From the NCBI GenBank assembly GCA_034359265.1, contig CP136895.1, forward strand, positions 46,332,001 through 46,396,000: a stretch of 64,000 nucleotides of DNA. Reading direction: 5' to 3'. How positions within the stretch are numbered: the first letter of the stretch is position 1; every line of letters starts with the position of its first letter. The translations under genes were made by a program, and so were the position numbers. The notes under the pieces were generated by a model. It was given only the letters and a program-made list of their open reading frames with translations, did not search any database and was not told the origin of the DNA. The stretch is from Canna indica. Lineage: Eukaryota; Streptophyta; Magnoliopsida; Zingiberales; Cannaceae. This document shows positions 11,608 through 23,028 of this stretch, piece by piece.

Positions 11608-12127
11608 TAATTATGTTTTTGTTCCCCCAAAATATCATATTTTTTTCGTTTGGTCCCTTATTTTTAAAAACTTTCCGTTTAATCTCTCAAAAATTATTTT
11701 CGTTTCCGTTTGGTCCCTCCGTTAACTTTTGATGTTAAGTGCCAACATGGAATGTTGATATGGACTAAAGAGCGACCAAATAGAACAAATAAGATATTTT
11801 AAGGGACTAGATGGAAAAATAATATATTTTAATAACCTAAAACATAACAATATATATTTTAATAACCTAAAGCTTAACAATATATAATTATGTTTTAGGT
11901 TATTAAAAAATATATTTTTTCCATCTAGTCTCTTAAAATATCTTATTTTTTCCGTTTGGTCCCTCTTTAGTCCATGTCAACATTCCATGTTGGCACTTAA
12001 CATCAAAAGTTAACAGAGGGACCAAACTGAAATAAAAATAATTTTTGAGGGACTAAACGGAAAGTTCTTAAAAATGAGGGACCAAACGGAAAAAATATGA
12101 TATTTTAGAGGACCAAAAACATAATTA
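11608..12127. mobile_element. 520-bp foldback / MULE-like MITE (long inverted repeat)
   Basis: The left arm starts TAATTATGTTTTTG and the right arm ends with its exact complement. The arms stay complementary almost to the centre near 11870, including CCGTTTGGTCCCT, GTTAACTTTTGATGTTAA and CAACATGGAATGTTGA blocks. The phrase 'ggaccaaac ggaaa' is that of very common plant nonautonomous elements often classed as Mutator-derived. No protein is encoded. I found no clean target-site duplication. Confidence 0.8.
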
Positions 12128-12629
12128 TCAAATAGTCATGAAAATTTAGATATGGAATCTACAAAAACCAAAACAAAAAATCATATACAAGGAACCCCAA
12201 ATTGGGTCCTAGGGCTTTCATGAACCCTTGTAGATATATTCATTTGATTTTTCTTATTTCTATTAAACCCTTTAATAGATCCTTGCTATCCAGAATTTAA
12301 AATCAACATTTTAATTCACCATTACCATGATTTTAATTACTAGAAAAAGTAATAACAACAAGAACAACTCCATCAAACTAAAAGAAATCTCAAGCCCTAA
12401 AATAAGGGTTTTCAGCTTCTATCTTTAGCTAATCGATCGATATCATAGATTTTATTCAAGACCAATAATATTTATATTCAATCATCATTAAATATCTATT
12501 TTATAGGTCTGAACAAATAAAAATCGAATATATCATTTCAAAATTCGTGTTGAACAAGTACATACAAGCCGAAATCTATATAACTTAATCCTATTGTTCT
12601 TTTGATGCAATCTTTGGCTCTGATACCAT
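12128..12629 (-). other. Copia A leader and primer-binding site
   Basis: AT-rich and without an ORF. It ends at 12616-12629 with a minus-strand ATGGTATCAGAGCC, complementary to the 3' end of plant initiator-Met tRNA, directly next to the LTR start at 12630. Confidence 0.75.
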
Positions 12630-13719
12630 TGTTGGTAATCATTGGCACACTGGGGCAGCGGAAAACAAAACATTTGTGTGCCATTGATCACCAAAACCAT
12701 GATCCGATTGCATCGTCAAAACAATAGTCGAGAAAAAATAAGGAGAAGGTTAGATCTATTACCCAAACGGATGAACGAAGGACCTTCTCGTCACCGGGTT
12801 GTTGTAAACCACAGCGATCCAAATCGGATCACCTCCAAAGAATCCACACTAGGATGGATCCAAGAACACTTCAAGCATAGCAGCAATAGCCAAAATTCCC
12901 TATATGCTAGTAAGGGAATTCGACATAATGAGAAAAGAGAAAAGTGGAGTGGAAGAGGCACAATGAGAGAAGCGAGACAAAATTGATTTTTGCTCCTCAT
13001 CCTTTTTTGTTGTGTTCGGTTGCACCCTAGGAGTGCAAATAAATACTGCTAGGGTTAGGGTTTCAAACCAATAAGTGGGCTCAAGATGGATCCCAAATCC
13101 ATCTCATGGGCCCACGGTTTTAAAACAAGATGGATCAAATCCATCTAACAGGTTTGAGTACAATAAGTGGACTCAACTAGATGGATCAAATCCATCTCAT
13201 GTGCCTTGCAAGCCATCTTCACTCTTCTTTCACATGGACCGACATCTCATGCCATATGTCATTGTTATTTTACCTTTGTATTATTCCTATATGTGTGTGA
13301 CCTTATGGGCTTTTGAAACATGTTGGCAGTATATAGTCAATTATAATTCTTACTGAAGTGGAATTACATGAACAAATTCTTAATGAACAAATTCACTTAT
13401 ACAAGTTAAGAGAGACTTCTAGCCAAGCATGGACTCTTGGACTCTATCCGTATTAACAATGTCCTATCATGTTAATACTATGACTAGGGTTATTTAGGTA
13501 TAAACACATTTACATGCAATAAGAATCTCACATCATGGACTCTTCGTGATTTCCTTTGCACTGTGTCATATACGAAGGACTTTATTCAATAGTTTAAGTC
13601 TTTATGCAAGCAAATGAATTAACATGAGCACTAAGTAATAAACATAGCCTTTCCTGAATATGTAAAATGTACATGAAGAGTTCCCAATTATATGAGTGCT
13701 CTAGGGCATATCACTAACA
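12630..13719 (-). repeat. 5' LTR of copia A copy 1 (1090 bp, internally deleted)
   Basis: Shares both ends and most text with 6425-8090. It is missing an internal stretch: the text jumps at about 13425-13440 from 'agccaagcat' to sequence that lies about 600 bp further on in the long LTR. Confidence 0.85.
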
Positions 13720-14573
13720 TTCCCTTCAACATCCTTGCATTGTTTCTCATAAGTAGAGATAGGAGTTTTAACAGCCCCTAGTCCATACTTGTGAACTAGA
13801 TTTTTAGCGTATTTACTCTGTGATATGAATATTCCTTTTTAACATTGCTTGACTTGTAGACTGAGAAAATAGCTCATTTCTCCAACCATGCTCATCTCAA
13901 ATATAGATTTCATATCATTTACAAATTGTTTAGGAAGGAATTTTGAAGTTGAACCAAAAACAATATCATCAATATAAATCTGAACAATTACCAATTGAGA
14001 TTCCCTTTTCTCGATGAATAGAGTCTGATAAGCTTTTTCTCTTTTATAATCTTTCATGAGCAAAAATTGAGTTAGTCTTTCATACCAAGCTCTAGGTGTC
14101 TACTTCAGACCACATAAAGCTTTCTTCAGCCTATACACATGCTCAGGATGAGTAGAATCTTCAAACCCTTTTGGTTGTTCAATATAGACTTCCTCATTTA
14201 GAATCCCACTCAAGAAAGTTGTCTTAACAACCATTTGATAAAGTTTGAATTTCAAACAACAAGATAAGGCAAGAAGTATCCTGATAGTCTTCAATCTTGC
14301 AACAGGTGCAAATGTTTCACCATAATCCAGACCTTCAACTTGATTGTAGCCTTGAGCAACAAGTCTGGCCTTGTTTCTTGTGATGTTTCTTGCTTCATCA
14401 GTCTTGTTCTTGAAAACCCACTTGGTTCCAATTATATTGACACTTTCAGGTCTTGGAACCAATTCCCAAACATCATTTTTGACAAATTATTGCAGCTCTT
14501 CTTGCATAGCCATGATCCAAAATTCATCTTTTAGTGCTTCCTTGATGTTCTTGGGTTCAATAGTTGAAGTATA
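13720..14573 (-). pseudogene. Reverse transcriptase of the minus SIRE-like element
   Basis: 14100-14462 encodes GTKWVFKNKTDEARNITRNK, ARLVAQGYNQVEGLDYGETFAPVA (printed here as two parts of one motif block) and YQMVVKTTFLSGILNEEVYI. The usual MDVK is MVVK, so the first catalytic Asp is lost. 13839-14063 encodes VQIYIDDIVFGSTS, with the active-site DD kept, then MSMVGEMSYFLSLQVKQ. A stop lies between the two (LVWSE-type junction near 14099). The reading continues to 13720, where copia A interrupts it, and resumes at 6424. Confidence 0.85.
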
Positions 14574-15725
14574 TCAAGAGTATCTGATCATGTCTTGATC
14601 ACTCTTCTTGGACTGATTTCTAGTCTTGACTCCTTCAGGAACATCACCAATAACATTCTTCAAATGATGATTCTTAAGAGTTTTTGCATACTTCTCAGTA
14701 GCACTTTCCTTTTCTTGATTAGTGTTAGTCTTAGAGTCTGTTGTATTGGTAGTTTTAGCAATCTGTCCTACTGTCTTAGAAGAACTCTTGGTAGTCTTGT
14801 CAATAGTTGCATCTGCCTCTTTATCACCAATTAGAGTCTGGTAGAATTGTGCGTCATCAGCTTTCACATTTGGTGACTCTATAACTGTTTGAGTGCGCTT
14901 GTTGTAGACTCTGCAGGCTTTACTATTTGTTGAGTATCCAAGGAATATTGCTTCATCACATTTGCTTTGCATTTTTCCAAGGTATTCCCTATCATTTAGC
15001 ACATAGCATCTGCTACCAAAGACATGAAAATATATAAGGTTAGGCTTTCTTCCCTTCCATAATTCAAAAGGAGTTTTTGTAGTCATTGGTCTGAGATATG
15101 CTCTATTTATAATGTAGCAAGCAGTATTGATAGCTTCGGCCCAAAATCTTTCAAAGATCTTCTTTAAATTTAGCATGACCCGAGCCATCTCCTGGAAAGT
15201 ACAATATTTTCTTTTAACAACACCATTATGTTGAGGAGTATTCAGAGCAGAAAATTCATGAAGGATACCATTATCATCACAGAATTCAAAAAAAGATACG
15301 TTCTCAAACTCTCTTCCATGATCACTTCTTATTCTAATCACATTAAGTGTGGGAAGTTTTTGTTCATTCTGGAGTCTTAGACATAAGGATTTGAAATTAT
15401 TGAAGGCATTGGACTTTTCCCTTAGAAACTCAGTCCAAGTGAATCGTGAGTAATCATCTACACAAACAAGGATATATTTTTTACCTCCAATTCTTTCAAC
15501 TTGCATGGGACCAACGAAATCCATGTGAAGGAGTTCTAGAGGTTTTGAAGTTGCCACCAGTTACAACTGTTTATGAGACTGCCTTGTCTGATTTTCTTCT
15601 TGGCAAGAGCCACAAACCAACTTAGGTTCTCTAGTGAGTTTAGGAATACCTCTCACAACTCCAGCATTTACAAGCTTCTTTAGGTCCTGGTAATTTACAT
15701 AACCTAACTTTTTGTGCCACAAGTT
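14574..15725 (-). pseudogene. Integrase of the minus SIRE-like element, catalytic Glu changed to Lys
   Basis: An open frame of 327 codons (14574-15557) covers LLHMDFVGPMQVERIGGKKY, IRIRSDHGREFENVSF and PQHNGVVKRKYCTFQEMARV, then FGSRCYVLNDREYLGKMQSK and the C-terminal region. The first two catalytic Asp residues are present. The position normally Glu (NGVVERKN) is Lys, which would abolish strand transfer. Upstream, 15558-15725 holds the zinc-binding part in a broken frame. It is the best-preserved open stretch of this element, but not functional. Confidence 0.85.
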
Positions 15726-16489
15726 TATATCAGAGGAAATAATAGAAAGACAGATAGAGAGAGAGCAATCTTATAGCAGTTATCTCTAGATATACTTCCT
15801 TCAAGAATACAATCACCATTTTTATCAAAGACTTTGCAACTGTTTTTGTTGAACTTGACATCTAGATTTTAGTCACATAATTGACTGATACTCACAAGAT
15901 TTTCCTTGAGACCATCCACTAGCAGAACATCTTTTAACCTGGGAATTCCTGGAACATTGAGAATTCCAACTCCTAAGACATTTCCATGTCTTCCATCTCC
16001 AAAGGTTACAACTCCTAAGACATTTCCATGTCTTCCATGTCTTCCATCTTTCATGTTCCTGAATATTTTTCAGATTCTTTGAATTCCCTATCATATGCTG
16101 AGAACAATCACTATCGAAATACCATGATCCAAGAAAAGAAATAGTCTTTGACATAAACGCAACTTTACAACTAAGTTCAACTTTTCTTACCCAAACTTGT
16201 TTGAACTTCTGCTTAGAAGGGTCTCCATGCTTTTTTCTCTTTAGCTTGTGGGCAAGCTTGAAACAATTTGCAATTATGTGTCCTCTGCACTTGCAATAGA
16301 AATATATGGGCACTTTTCTTCTCTTTCAAGTAGTGAATTGTTGATGTTTTGAGAAGCCTTTAAAAAAGTTCTTCATGGGCAGTTGATACTTGAGTTTTGA
16401 CTGTCTCGACTTTATGTATCCAAGTCTAGCATGGTTAGACTGGGATTTTCCTACACTCAAACTTTCATTTAGAGTACCACTAGAATTCA
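15726..16489 (-). pseudogene. Protease region and second zinc knuckle, SIRE-like minus element
   Basis: The 15873-16313 frame encodes a knuckle-like FYCKCRGHIIANCFKL, a basic linker and GSWYFDSDCSQHMIGNSK. In copia proteases this is normally DSG; here Gly is Asp. A direct duplication of about 41 bp (CAACTCCTAAGACATTTCC at 15967 and again near 16008) has inserted repeated codons after it. Frames shift on both sides. 16314-16489 has no clear domain. Confidence 0.7.
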
Positions 16490-17822
16490 TCATTCTGGCT
16501 CTTTCTTTACCTTTTCAAGTTCAAAGATCAACTTGGATTCTTTGTCAGAATTCTCAGCAATCTGACTTTTGTAGGTTTCGACTTCCTCCTCGAGTTTCTT
16601 CATTTGTTCAATCAAAAATTTATTTTGATTTATGAGGGTCTTGTTGAAAGTTGTCACTTTAATCCATTTATCAAACATCTCCTGATAGGCTTCTTCACGA
16701 CTGTCAACACATTGAATCTTATTATCCTCATCCTCAGTGTCTGGAATACAAACGGCTTGAACAGTGTCGACTATGCAGGAAACAAAAGCTCTATAGTTTC
16801 CTTGCTCAGATTCTTCTGCTTCATCTTCCTCTTCATCATCACCCCAGGTAGCTGTGAAAGACTTCTTGAGATTTCTCTGTACAGTAGGACATTCAGACCT
16901 AACATGTCCATTTCCTTCGCATTCAAAGCACTGAACACCTTTAAACTTTTGCTTAAGATTAGATCTATAAACAAAAGATGAACTTGTTTTGGATTTGGTA
17001 GAACTGGACAGTTGAAACTGCTGTTTGAACTGCACATTATGATTGTGCTTGTTTATGGCTCTTAGAAATCTTCTGAAATTCTTTGTCATAAGAGCATATG
17101 CTGCATCCATCTCTTCCTCTGAACAATCTTCAGACTTGTTCTTATCTTCAGTAACATTGGAAGCAAAATTTCTCCTTTTCTCATTGTGAGAGTGCTTCTC
17201 AGACAATTCCAATTCATAAGTTTTCAGTTTTCCCATCAAGGTGTCAAGAGTAATGGAAGAGGGATCATGAGCTTCTCCTATAGCAGTAGCTTTCATATCA
17301 AATTTTGTAGGCACAGATCTTAAAACTTTTCTTACCACCTTTTCTTCAGAGAATGGTTCTCCAATGTTGGAAGCATTGTTCATCAAGTCTTTGATATGCC
17401 CATGAAAGTCTTGGATGCTTTCATCTTCGCCCATTTTCAGATTCTCAAATCTGGTATTGAGAATTTCAACTTTTGACTTACGAAGAGTCAAGTATCCTTC
17501 ATGATTTGTTTCCAGAATCTTCCATGCTTGATTTGCAAGAGTGCAATCAGAGATGAGTTTGAACTGAGAGGGATCCACACCACTGAAAATGGCATTAAGG
17601 GCTTTGTTATCATAGTTGGCAGCAACAACTTTTGCATCAGTATATAGATTCTTTGGCTTCTTTTCAGTCCCAAGTGAAGGAGGAGTATAGCCATCTTCTA
17701 TAGTATCCCAACAACGATCATATTATGGACTTGATGAATGCTCTCATCCGAGCCTTCCAATAAGCATAGTTTGTTCCAACAAGAAGTGGAGGAACATTGA
17801 CAAAATTTCCATTGGCATTCAT
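16490..17822 (-). pseudogene. Gag of the minus SIRE-like element (UBN2-type)
   Basis: Reading starts near 17822 with VNVPPLLVGTNYAYWKARMR. It breaks by frameshift near 17730, then 362 codons are open to 16490. Visible order: DPSQFKLISDCTLANQAWKI and LKMGEDESIQDFHGHIKDLM (UBN2-like capsid), FECEGNGHVRSECP zinc knuckle (CCHC), an acidic stretch and a C-terminal coiled-coil (FLIEQMKKLEEEVETYKSQI). The same blocks occur at 42554-43880 in the plus copy. The gag lies about 65 bp from the primer-binding site, as expected. Confidence 0.85.
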
Positions 17823-17888
17823 TCCATCTGGAGCCTGAAAGATGAGAGACACACCAAGGATCTTCTGCAGGTAAAAGTTAGCACAACT

Positions 17889-18282
17889 GCTCTGATACCA
17901 AATGACAATATATATAGATCTCTTAGGGAACTTCTATAAAGGACAGTTGCTTAGGAAGTTGCAACTGCTCTAACACTAGCCTATTGTAACAAAGTAAGAA
18001 CTAAAACAAACAGGTAACGCAAACACAGGAGATTTGTTTACACAGTTCAGTGACAAACTAGTCACCTAATCTGCGGGGCACTCATTGGACAAATGCCCAA
18101 TTCACTCTCTATAAGTACAATATAAGTCATCTGGTTTCCACACCCAAAATCCGACTACCAATACTATAGTGAATTGGAAATAACAAAAACCTATTTGCTA
18201 TTACAAGTAAATATCAACTTACCTCTCTATGACATCACAGCCACAAAGTTCCGTCCTCCATACAATCTCGTGTTGTAGTGAG
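17889..18282 (-). repeat. Primer-binding site and partial 5' LTR of the minus SIRE-like element
   Basis: The PBS (TTTGGTATCAGAGC, minus, 17889-17902) abuts an LTR whose end is TGTCA on the minus strand (plus start 17903). The LTR text parallels 42100-42471. It is cut at 18282 by the TG start of copia B (GTGAG precedes it, the candidate TSD). The rest of this LTR is not in the window. Confidence 0.8.
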
Positions 18283-20461
18283 TGAAAGAAATAGTGCCCT
18301 TGAGCTAATAACTTATTGATGTGTAGGAAACTATTTTTGGTTAATGAATAATATGAGGCAACATTTCATCATATGCTGCATCTATATTTTGTAGATTATG
18401 ATGAACCCCATGGACCCGGGCAATTGATTCCAAGACCATGATTAGATCATGCCAGTGAGACTTGGAATCCAGAATGAAATCCTTACATGAGTGTCGATAG
18501 GATGTTCCTCAGGTGATAGTAGGTGCAAGCAGCCCTTAGACTAGAGTTTGTCATGGTTACCTTGTGAGTGTCGACCCATTGCTTTGGACTTATCCTTATG
18601 TGGCCTTCAGTGTCATGTGCCGGATACCTCTGGGCATGGGAAAGTACCCATGGAGGTATGTGAGCAACCAATATGGAATTAGTTACTCATAGTAAGAGGA
18701 GATAATGTCCTACGTGTCCATGCAAGTGTCGACTCAGGAATCTCTGGCCAGAGTAGATATGAATATGTCGGAAAAAGGTTTTCTGAGATGTCATTATTGA
18801 GATGACAACTTGGCAGGCAGAATACATATGAATCGGTATTAGGGTTTGACACTTTTTTTGTACCCTAGCCATATTCAGGTAATTGTAACTGAGGGACTTA
18901 GTTGCATAGTAACTAATCATCGAAGGTCGTTCGATCCCTGTAGATTGAACCTCACACTATCCGGGTAATCATGACACGTTGCCAGACATCAATCTTGACT
19001 TGTGAGTGGAGTCTCTCACGACCACACTAAAGGGTCTTAGTGGTGGCTCGTTAGATTCGAGTAGAAGTCATTCTATCGGATCCGACTCTCCGTTATGCAC
19101 AACTCACTACTGGCTTGTGTGGGGCCCAATGGGTCACACACAACAGACTAACCTCATAACGGACCTTATGAGATAAAGTCTGAATGCGGCCCTATATGTC
19201 TACTAGCATGGACATGCTGCAACTCGATCACGGATCTCGTTTACGAACATGATTGGAAAGTTGTTTCCGATAGTAACGAATGCGCGAGGAAGGAGTTCCC
19301 TAATTTGTAGGAATTGACACATGATAATATTTCATGTAGTTGTTTAAATTTAACTATGAATTAAATATTTAATAAAGTACTTGACTAGGAATATATTTAA
19401 TTATGAATTAAATATAATTTTATTTTGAATCAAATATATAGGTAGGAAAATTAGTTTCTAATCATGAGCCTAACCGATTAATTGAGAATTAATTTATTAG
19501 GATAAATCCTAATTAATAAGAATTTGATTTATGGAGATAAATCATAAAATTAATAGATATATAATATATGAGGATAAATCATAATTCTATTAATTAATAA
19601 GAAATTGAATTATTTAGATAAATCTCTTTCCTCTTATTTAGGGAATGGGTTTATTTAGATAATTATCATTCTTGTTTATAGGCTCTTAATTTATGGAGAT
19701 AAATTAAAGTTTATATTTTATTGGATTTAATTAATTTCAAATTAATTATGAAGTCATTAAAATATAAATTATTTTTGGAGACGAACCCCAGAATTTTGAA
19801 TTCCGGGGAGAGTTTTTAGGAAGCCGTGTCTACCTATGTAGCCCCCCCCCCTCTGTATAAGTTGTGGCCGAACACCCCATAGGAGAGGTTGGTGAATTAG
19901 TTATTCATCTTCTTGGAGAAGATCAATGACTTGATTCTTTAGAGGCTTTTTAAAGAGAAAGGCTCCAAAGAATTCCTCCTCTCCATTGGTGGCCGGCCAT
20001 CTACTTCCTCCTTCTCGATCTTTTACGAAGGCAAATTGGAGGTGTCTTCTTCTTGGGTGTGCCGCCTACTTCATACACTTGGAGGATTCCAAAAAAGGAC
20101 AGCGAGATATTCTTTAATCTCCTCTTCCTCTCGTTTTGGAGCCCGATTCTTGGTGGAAGGGCAGGCCTAGCTCTTGAGGTTTCGGGGTTCGAGAAAGCAT
20201 CTCCGTTGAGCGACAATGAGTTCGGTTGTTCGTTGCCCCTTTGTTGCGAGGCACCTGGTGTGGACTATCATTGGAGGACGTGCGTGTGTGCATCTTGATA
20301 TGGGAATAGGAGCACCCTATCCAACCGCGGTATAAGGTATACCTTCCCCATCTACTCGTAGATTGAATTCCTTAATTATTGCTAAAGTATCTAGCTATTT
20401 TGTGATGTTTTGAATTTTTTAAATAGCTATTTCTGCTGCATTTCATATTCCCATCCCAACA
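18283..20461 (+). repeat. 5' LTR of copia B (2179 bp)
   Basis: Starts TGAAAGAAATAGTGCC and ends TTCCCATCCCAACA, matching 51690-53732 at both ends and through the middle. It is AT-rich at 19320-19780, and a C10 run lies at 19842-19851. The first base follows GTGAG (18278-18282). Confidence 0.85.
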
Positions 20462-21195
20462 GTGGTATCAAAGCCACCTTTAGCAAAATTTTGGAATTTT
20501 TATTTCTTGGTTTGGTCATGTTCACGAACCGTTCGCTCCCTAAACGTCATGCTGCCCGGTTTTGGTTTTTGGGATTTTTTGAGTCATTTTCTTGGCTTCA
20601 TGGTTCATATGATGAATCGAGGTGGAAGCCTACTGTCCATATTGATTTTGGACAAAATTTAAACTAAAAAATCCCATGGGTTCATGGTTGAAAAGCCCCG
20701 AGAATCGAAAATTTTCAGTATGTGTTGTTTGGACCATTTTGGGTGGAAACATGATTGGATTTGCGCGATTTCGGATTCTATTTTTTCCTTTCTTTTTCAT
20801 ATATGATGTGATGCATGAATGGATGATTATGGATGAGCCCTATGTGCATGTGACTGTGTGTAAAACGTGGTTGTGATGACTGCTTGTAAATTTATGAAAT
20901 TTCAGCATTGTAATTTTTAAATAGGGCATGCGTACCCTTGCCTTCCTCTTGAGAATTCTGATTGTAATTCACTTCTCCCTCTCCTTAAACCTTTTCCCAA
21001 GGGTTGTTTGGGGTTTTCTTCTTATAGTTTTGTAAAATTAGAAATTTAGGGGCAGATTCGTGATGAGCATGCTTGCTGCCCCGTTTTGGTGCGCACGTGC
21101 AGAGGAGGTGTTCGGCGCATTGTTGATGACGACTAGAACCCCGGGAAGGCACTGATGGAACCGAAAAGCTACAAGATGGTTTTGGGCAGCCCCTT
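20462..21195 (+). other. Copia B primer-binding site and leader, first half
   Basis: TGGTATCAAAGCC at 20463 is one base off the usual initiator-Met primer site (TGGTATCAGAGCC). The leader is noncoding. Its last part (aaggcactgatggaacc...gggcagcccctt) is repeated at 50020-50075 in the deleted derivative. It ends in the TSD CCCTT (21191-21195). Confidence 0.75.
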
Positions 21196-23028
21196 TGTAA
21201 TATCCTAGATATTAATTCTAATTTCCATTTATTGTGGGTGTTTGCCAGCCTAGCGGACTAGTTCGAGGTGAAGCTGAGTCGACTCATGGTCCGGTGCGAG
21301 CTTGCAAGCTCGGGTGAGTAGAATTTGATGTTGTAGTTTCTTTCCTTGATTCAATGAATTTATTTAAGTTTAGTGCACGATTGTTTAATTATGTGATGTG
21401 TGGATGTGCATGTGGTTGTTGCTTGTAATTTGTCAAGGGATTAGAATAGGATTAATTAAGCTTAGTTGGGTTAGCGGGTTGAGAAGTTAGTGGGTTTGGA
21501 TCCGGGTTGAGGCGGATGCGGGTAAATGAAGGTTAGGGTTGGAGAGGAAGGGAAGGGATTATAAACTCCCGCCCCCTCCCACCCCTAGTGCTTGCGGCTC
21601 CCTATTGGAGCCGCACAAGCCGTGTAGAGAGAGGAGCTGCCCAGCCAACCGAGCCGCCCCAAGCCAGCCGCTGAGCCTCTCTCCCTCCCCTCTCTTCCTT
21701 TCTCTCTCTTCCCCTCTCCTTGGATCTAAGCCGACGGCTTGGGCGTAGCTGGCGCCCCCTTGAATCTTGAAGCCGGTGCCTCTTCTTCCTCTTCTTGGAG
21801 CCGGCGGCTTGAGGAGGAGCCGCCGCCCCCTCTCTCTCTTGGTGGAGCCGAGTCGCCATCTCTTGGGGCCGGATTCGGAGGCCATCGATTGGGATTTCTC
21901 CCCTATTCATCCTTCCTATTTAGGTGAGTGGTTTTACCCTCCTTCTTCCGGGTTTCTTCGAATTCTTGAAGCCAATATTGAAGGCTTGGTTGTTCTTATA
22001 TGTTTTCTGTTGATCTCTCAAGTTTTTGCCGTGCTTTTGAGGAGACCCTAAACCCTTCCCTGTGGGGTTTGGCAGTCCTAGGATGACCCTAGGGGTGCTC
22101 GGCCAAGGGTGGAGGAAGGGTGCCCTCAAGGTGTTCGATGAAATGCCCAAGTGAGGGATCTTGGTTATCTTGTAGTTTATGTCTTGAATTGCTTATTAAA
22201 ATGAGTTCTTATATGTTCAAGCATGCTTTGTATTAAATCTTTGATTTTTGGAGAAATTTTGTTTTTACAAAATATAGATCTTGATGTTGATGTCATGAAG
22301 GTTCTTGGAAGATGGTTCTTGTTCTTGGTGTTTGTTCTTGTTTATGGTGTTGTTGGTGCTTGTTAGCCTTATTTAAAGATTATGAAATTTGAGAGATTTA
22401 TTTAAAGATTAGTATTCTGTTTTGATGATAATTAAGGATATAATTTCTGTAAATTTCGGATTTATTTTCATTCTATGATGAAAATTTAATGTTGTTGGAA
22501 TTTCATGCTGAGAATGATGAATCGGTGTTGTTTTCAAAATGCTTATTATGGTGTATGTATTTATCTGAGCATAGTCGTGTAACCTATTATTTCAACCAAA
22601 AAATATAGTTTGGAAACATAGGTCACACTCTGGAGACCAGAATCGTCTTAGATACATCAGTTTCGGGCATAACAGTACGCTAAACAAAATCTTTAAACAA
22701 AAGTCTAAAACAAAACCCAAATCTTGGTGATCTAAATTAAATTGCATAATTAAAATTGGGCAAAGGGGCAGCATAATCTGTTATGAACCAGCAAGTAAAG
22801 TTTTATGCATGAAATAAAATCACACGAGTTATGACATTTCGGGTCTAGGAGTTGGGGTCGGGTATTGGAGTATTGATACGCTTTCCAATAACGACACCCC
22901 TAAGACACTGTAGGAGAGACTTGACTTAGGTCATGTTGCGTCATATCTTTGCGAATGGCCGAGAGGCTCGTTGAGGAGCCGGATTGCGGGCTAGGCCCGG
23001 GAGATTGGATGGTTAATTCCCAATTTGT

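Larger units (their letters stand above)
6425..13719 (-). mobile_element. Ty1/copia family A, copy 1 (7.3 kb), inserted in SIRE-like RNase H
   Basis: Matching LTRs flank it: 6425-8090 and 12630-13719. Both begin TGTTGGTAATCATT and end ATCACTAACA on the plus strand. The minus-strand primer-binding site (ATGGTATCAGAGCC, 12616-12629) abuts the right LTR, fixing orientation. A purine stretch (GAAAGTGGGCG) abuts the left LTR. Inside, from right to left, are a noncoding leader with a foldback element, IN, RT and RNase H. Gag and protease are missing. The flanking five bases (TTACA and TTCCC) do not match well, so either the TSD has mutated or the ends have been altered. A relative with the same left half lies at 56988-61534. 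Confidence 0.85.
1..18282 (-). mobile_element. SIRE/Maximus-like Ty1/copia element, minus copy, nested and decayed
   Basis: Read on the minus strand from 18282 down to 1, the order is LTR end (18282-17903), primer-binding site, gag, PR, IN, RT, RNase H, third ORF, polypurine tract (about 382-364) and start of the 3' LTR (363-1, cut by the window edge). The PR-IN-RT-RH order defines Ty1/copia. A third ORF after RNase H is typical of the SIRE/Maximus lineage; the lineage call is inference. Two later insertions split it: a solo gypsy LTR at 2489-5164 and copia A at 6425-13719. The right LTR is itself broken at 18282 by copia B. Stops and frameshifts occur in all genes, so it is not autonomous. 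Confidence 0.85.

Noticed and set aside
18483..18920. Minus ORFs in the copia B 5' LTR as a possible host gene
   Set aside because: Homologous LTR stretches at 48600-48900 and 52080-52350 do not preserve the frames.
21539..22051. Overlapping GC-rich ORFs in several frames
   Set aside because: They lie in the GC-rich part of a solo LTR, have low-complexity Pro/Ser/Arg or Gly/Glu composition and no domain, and occur in both strands at once.
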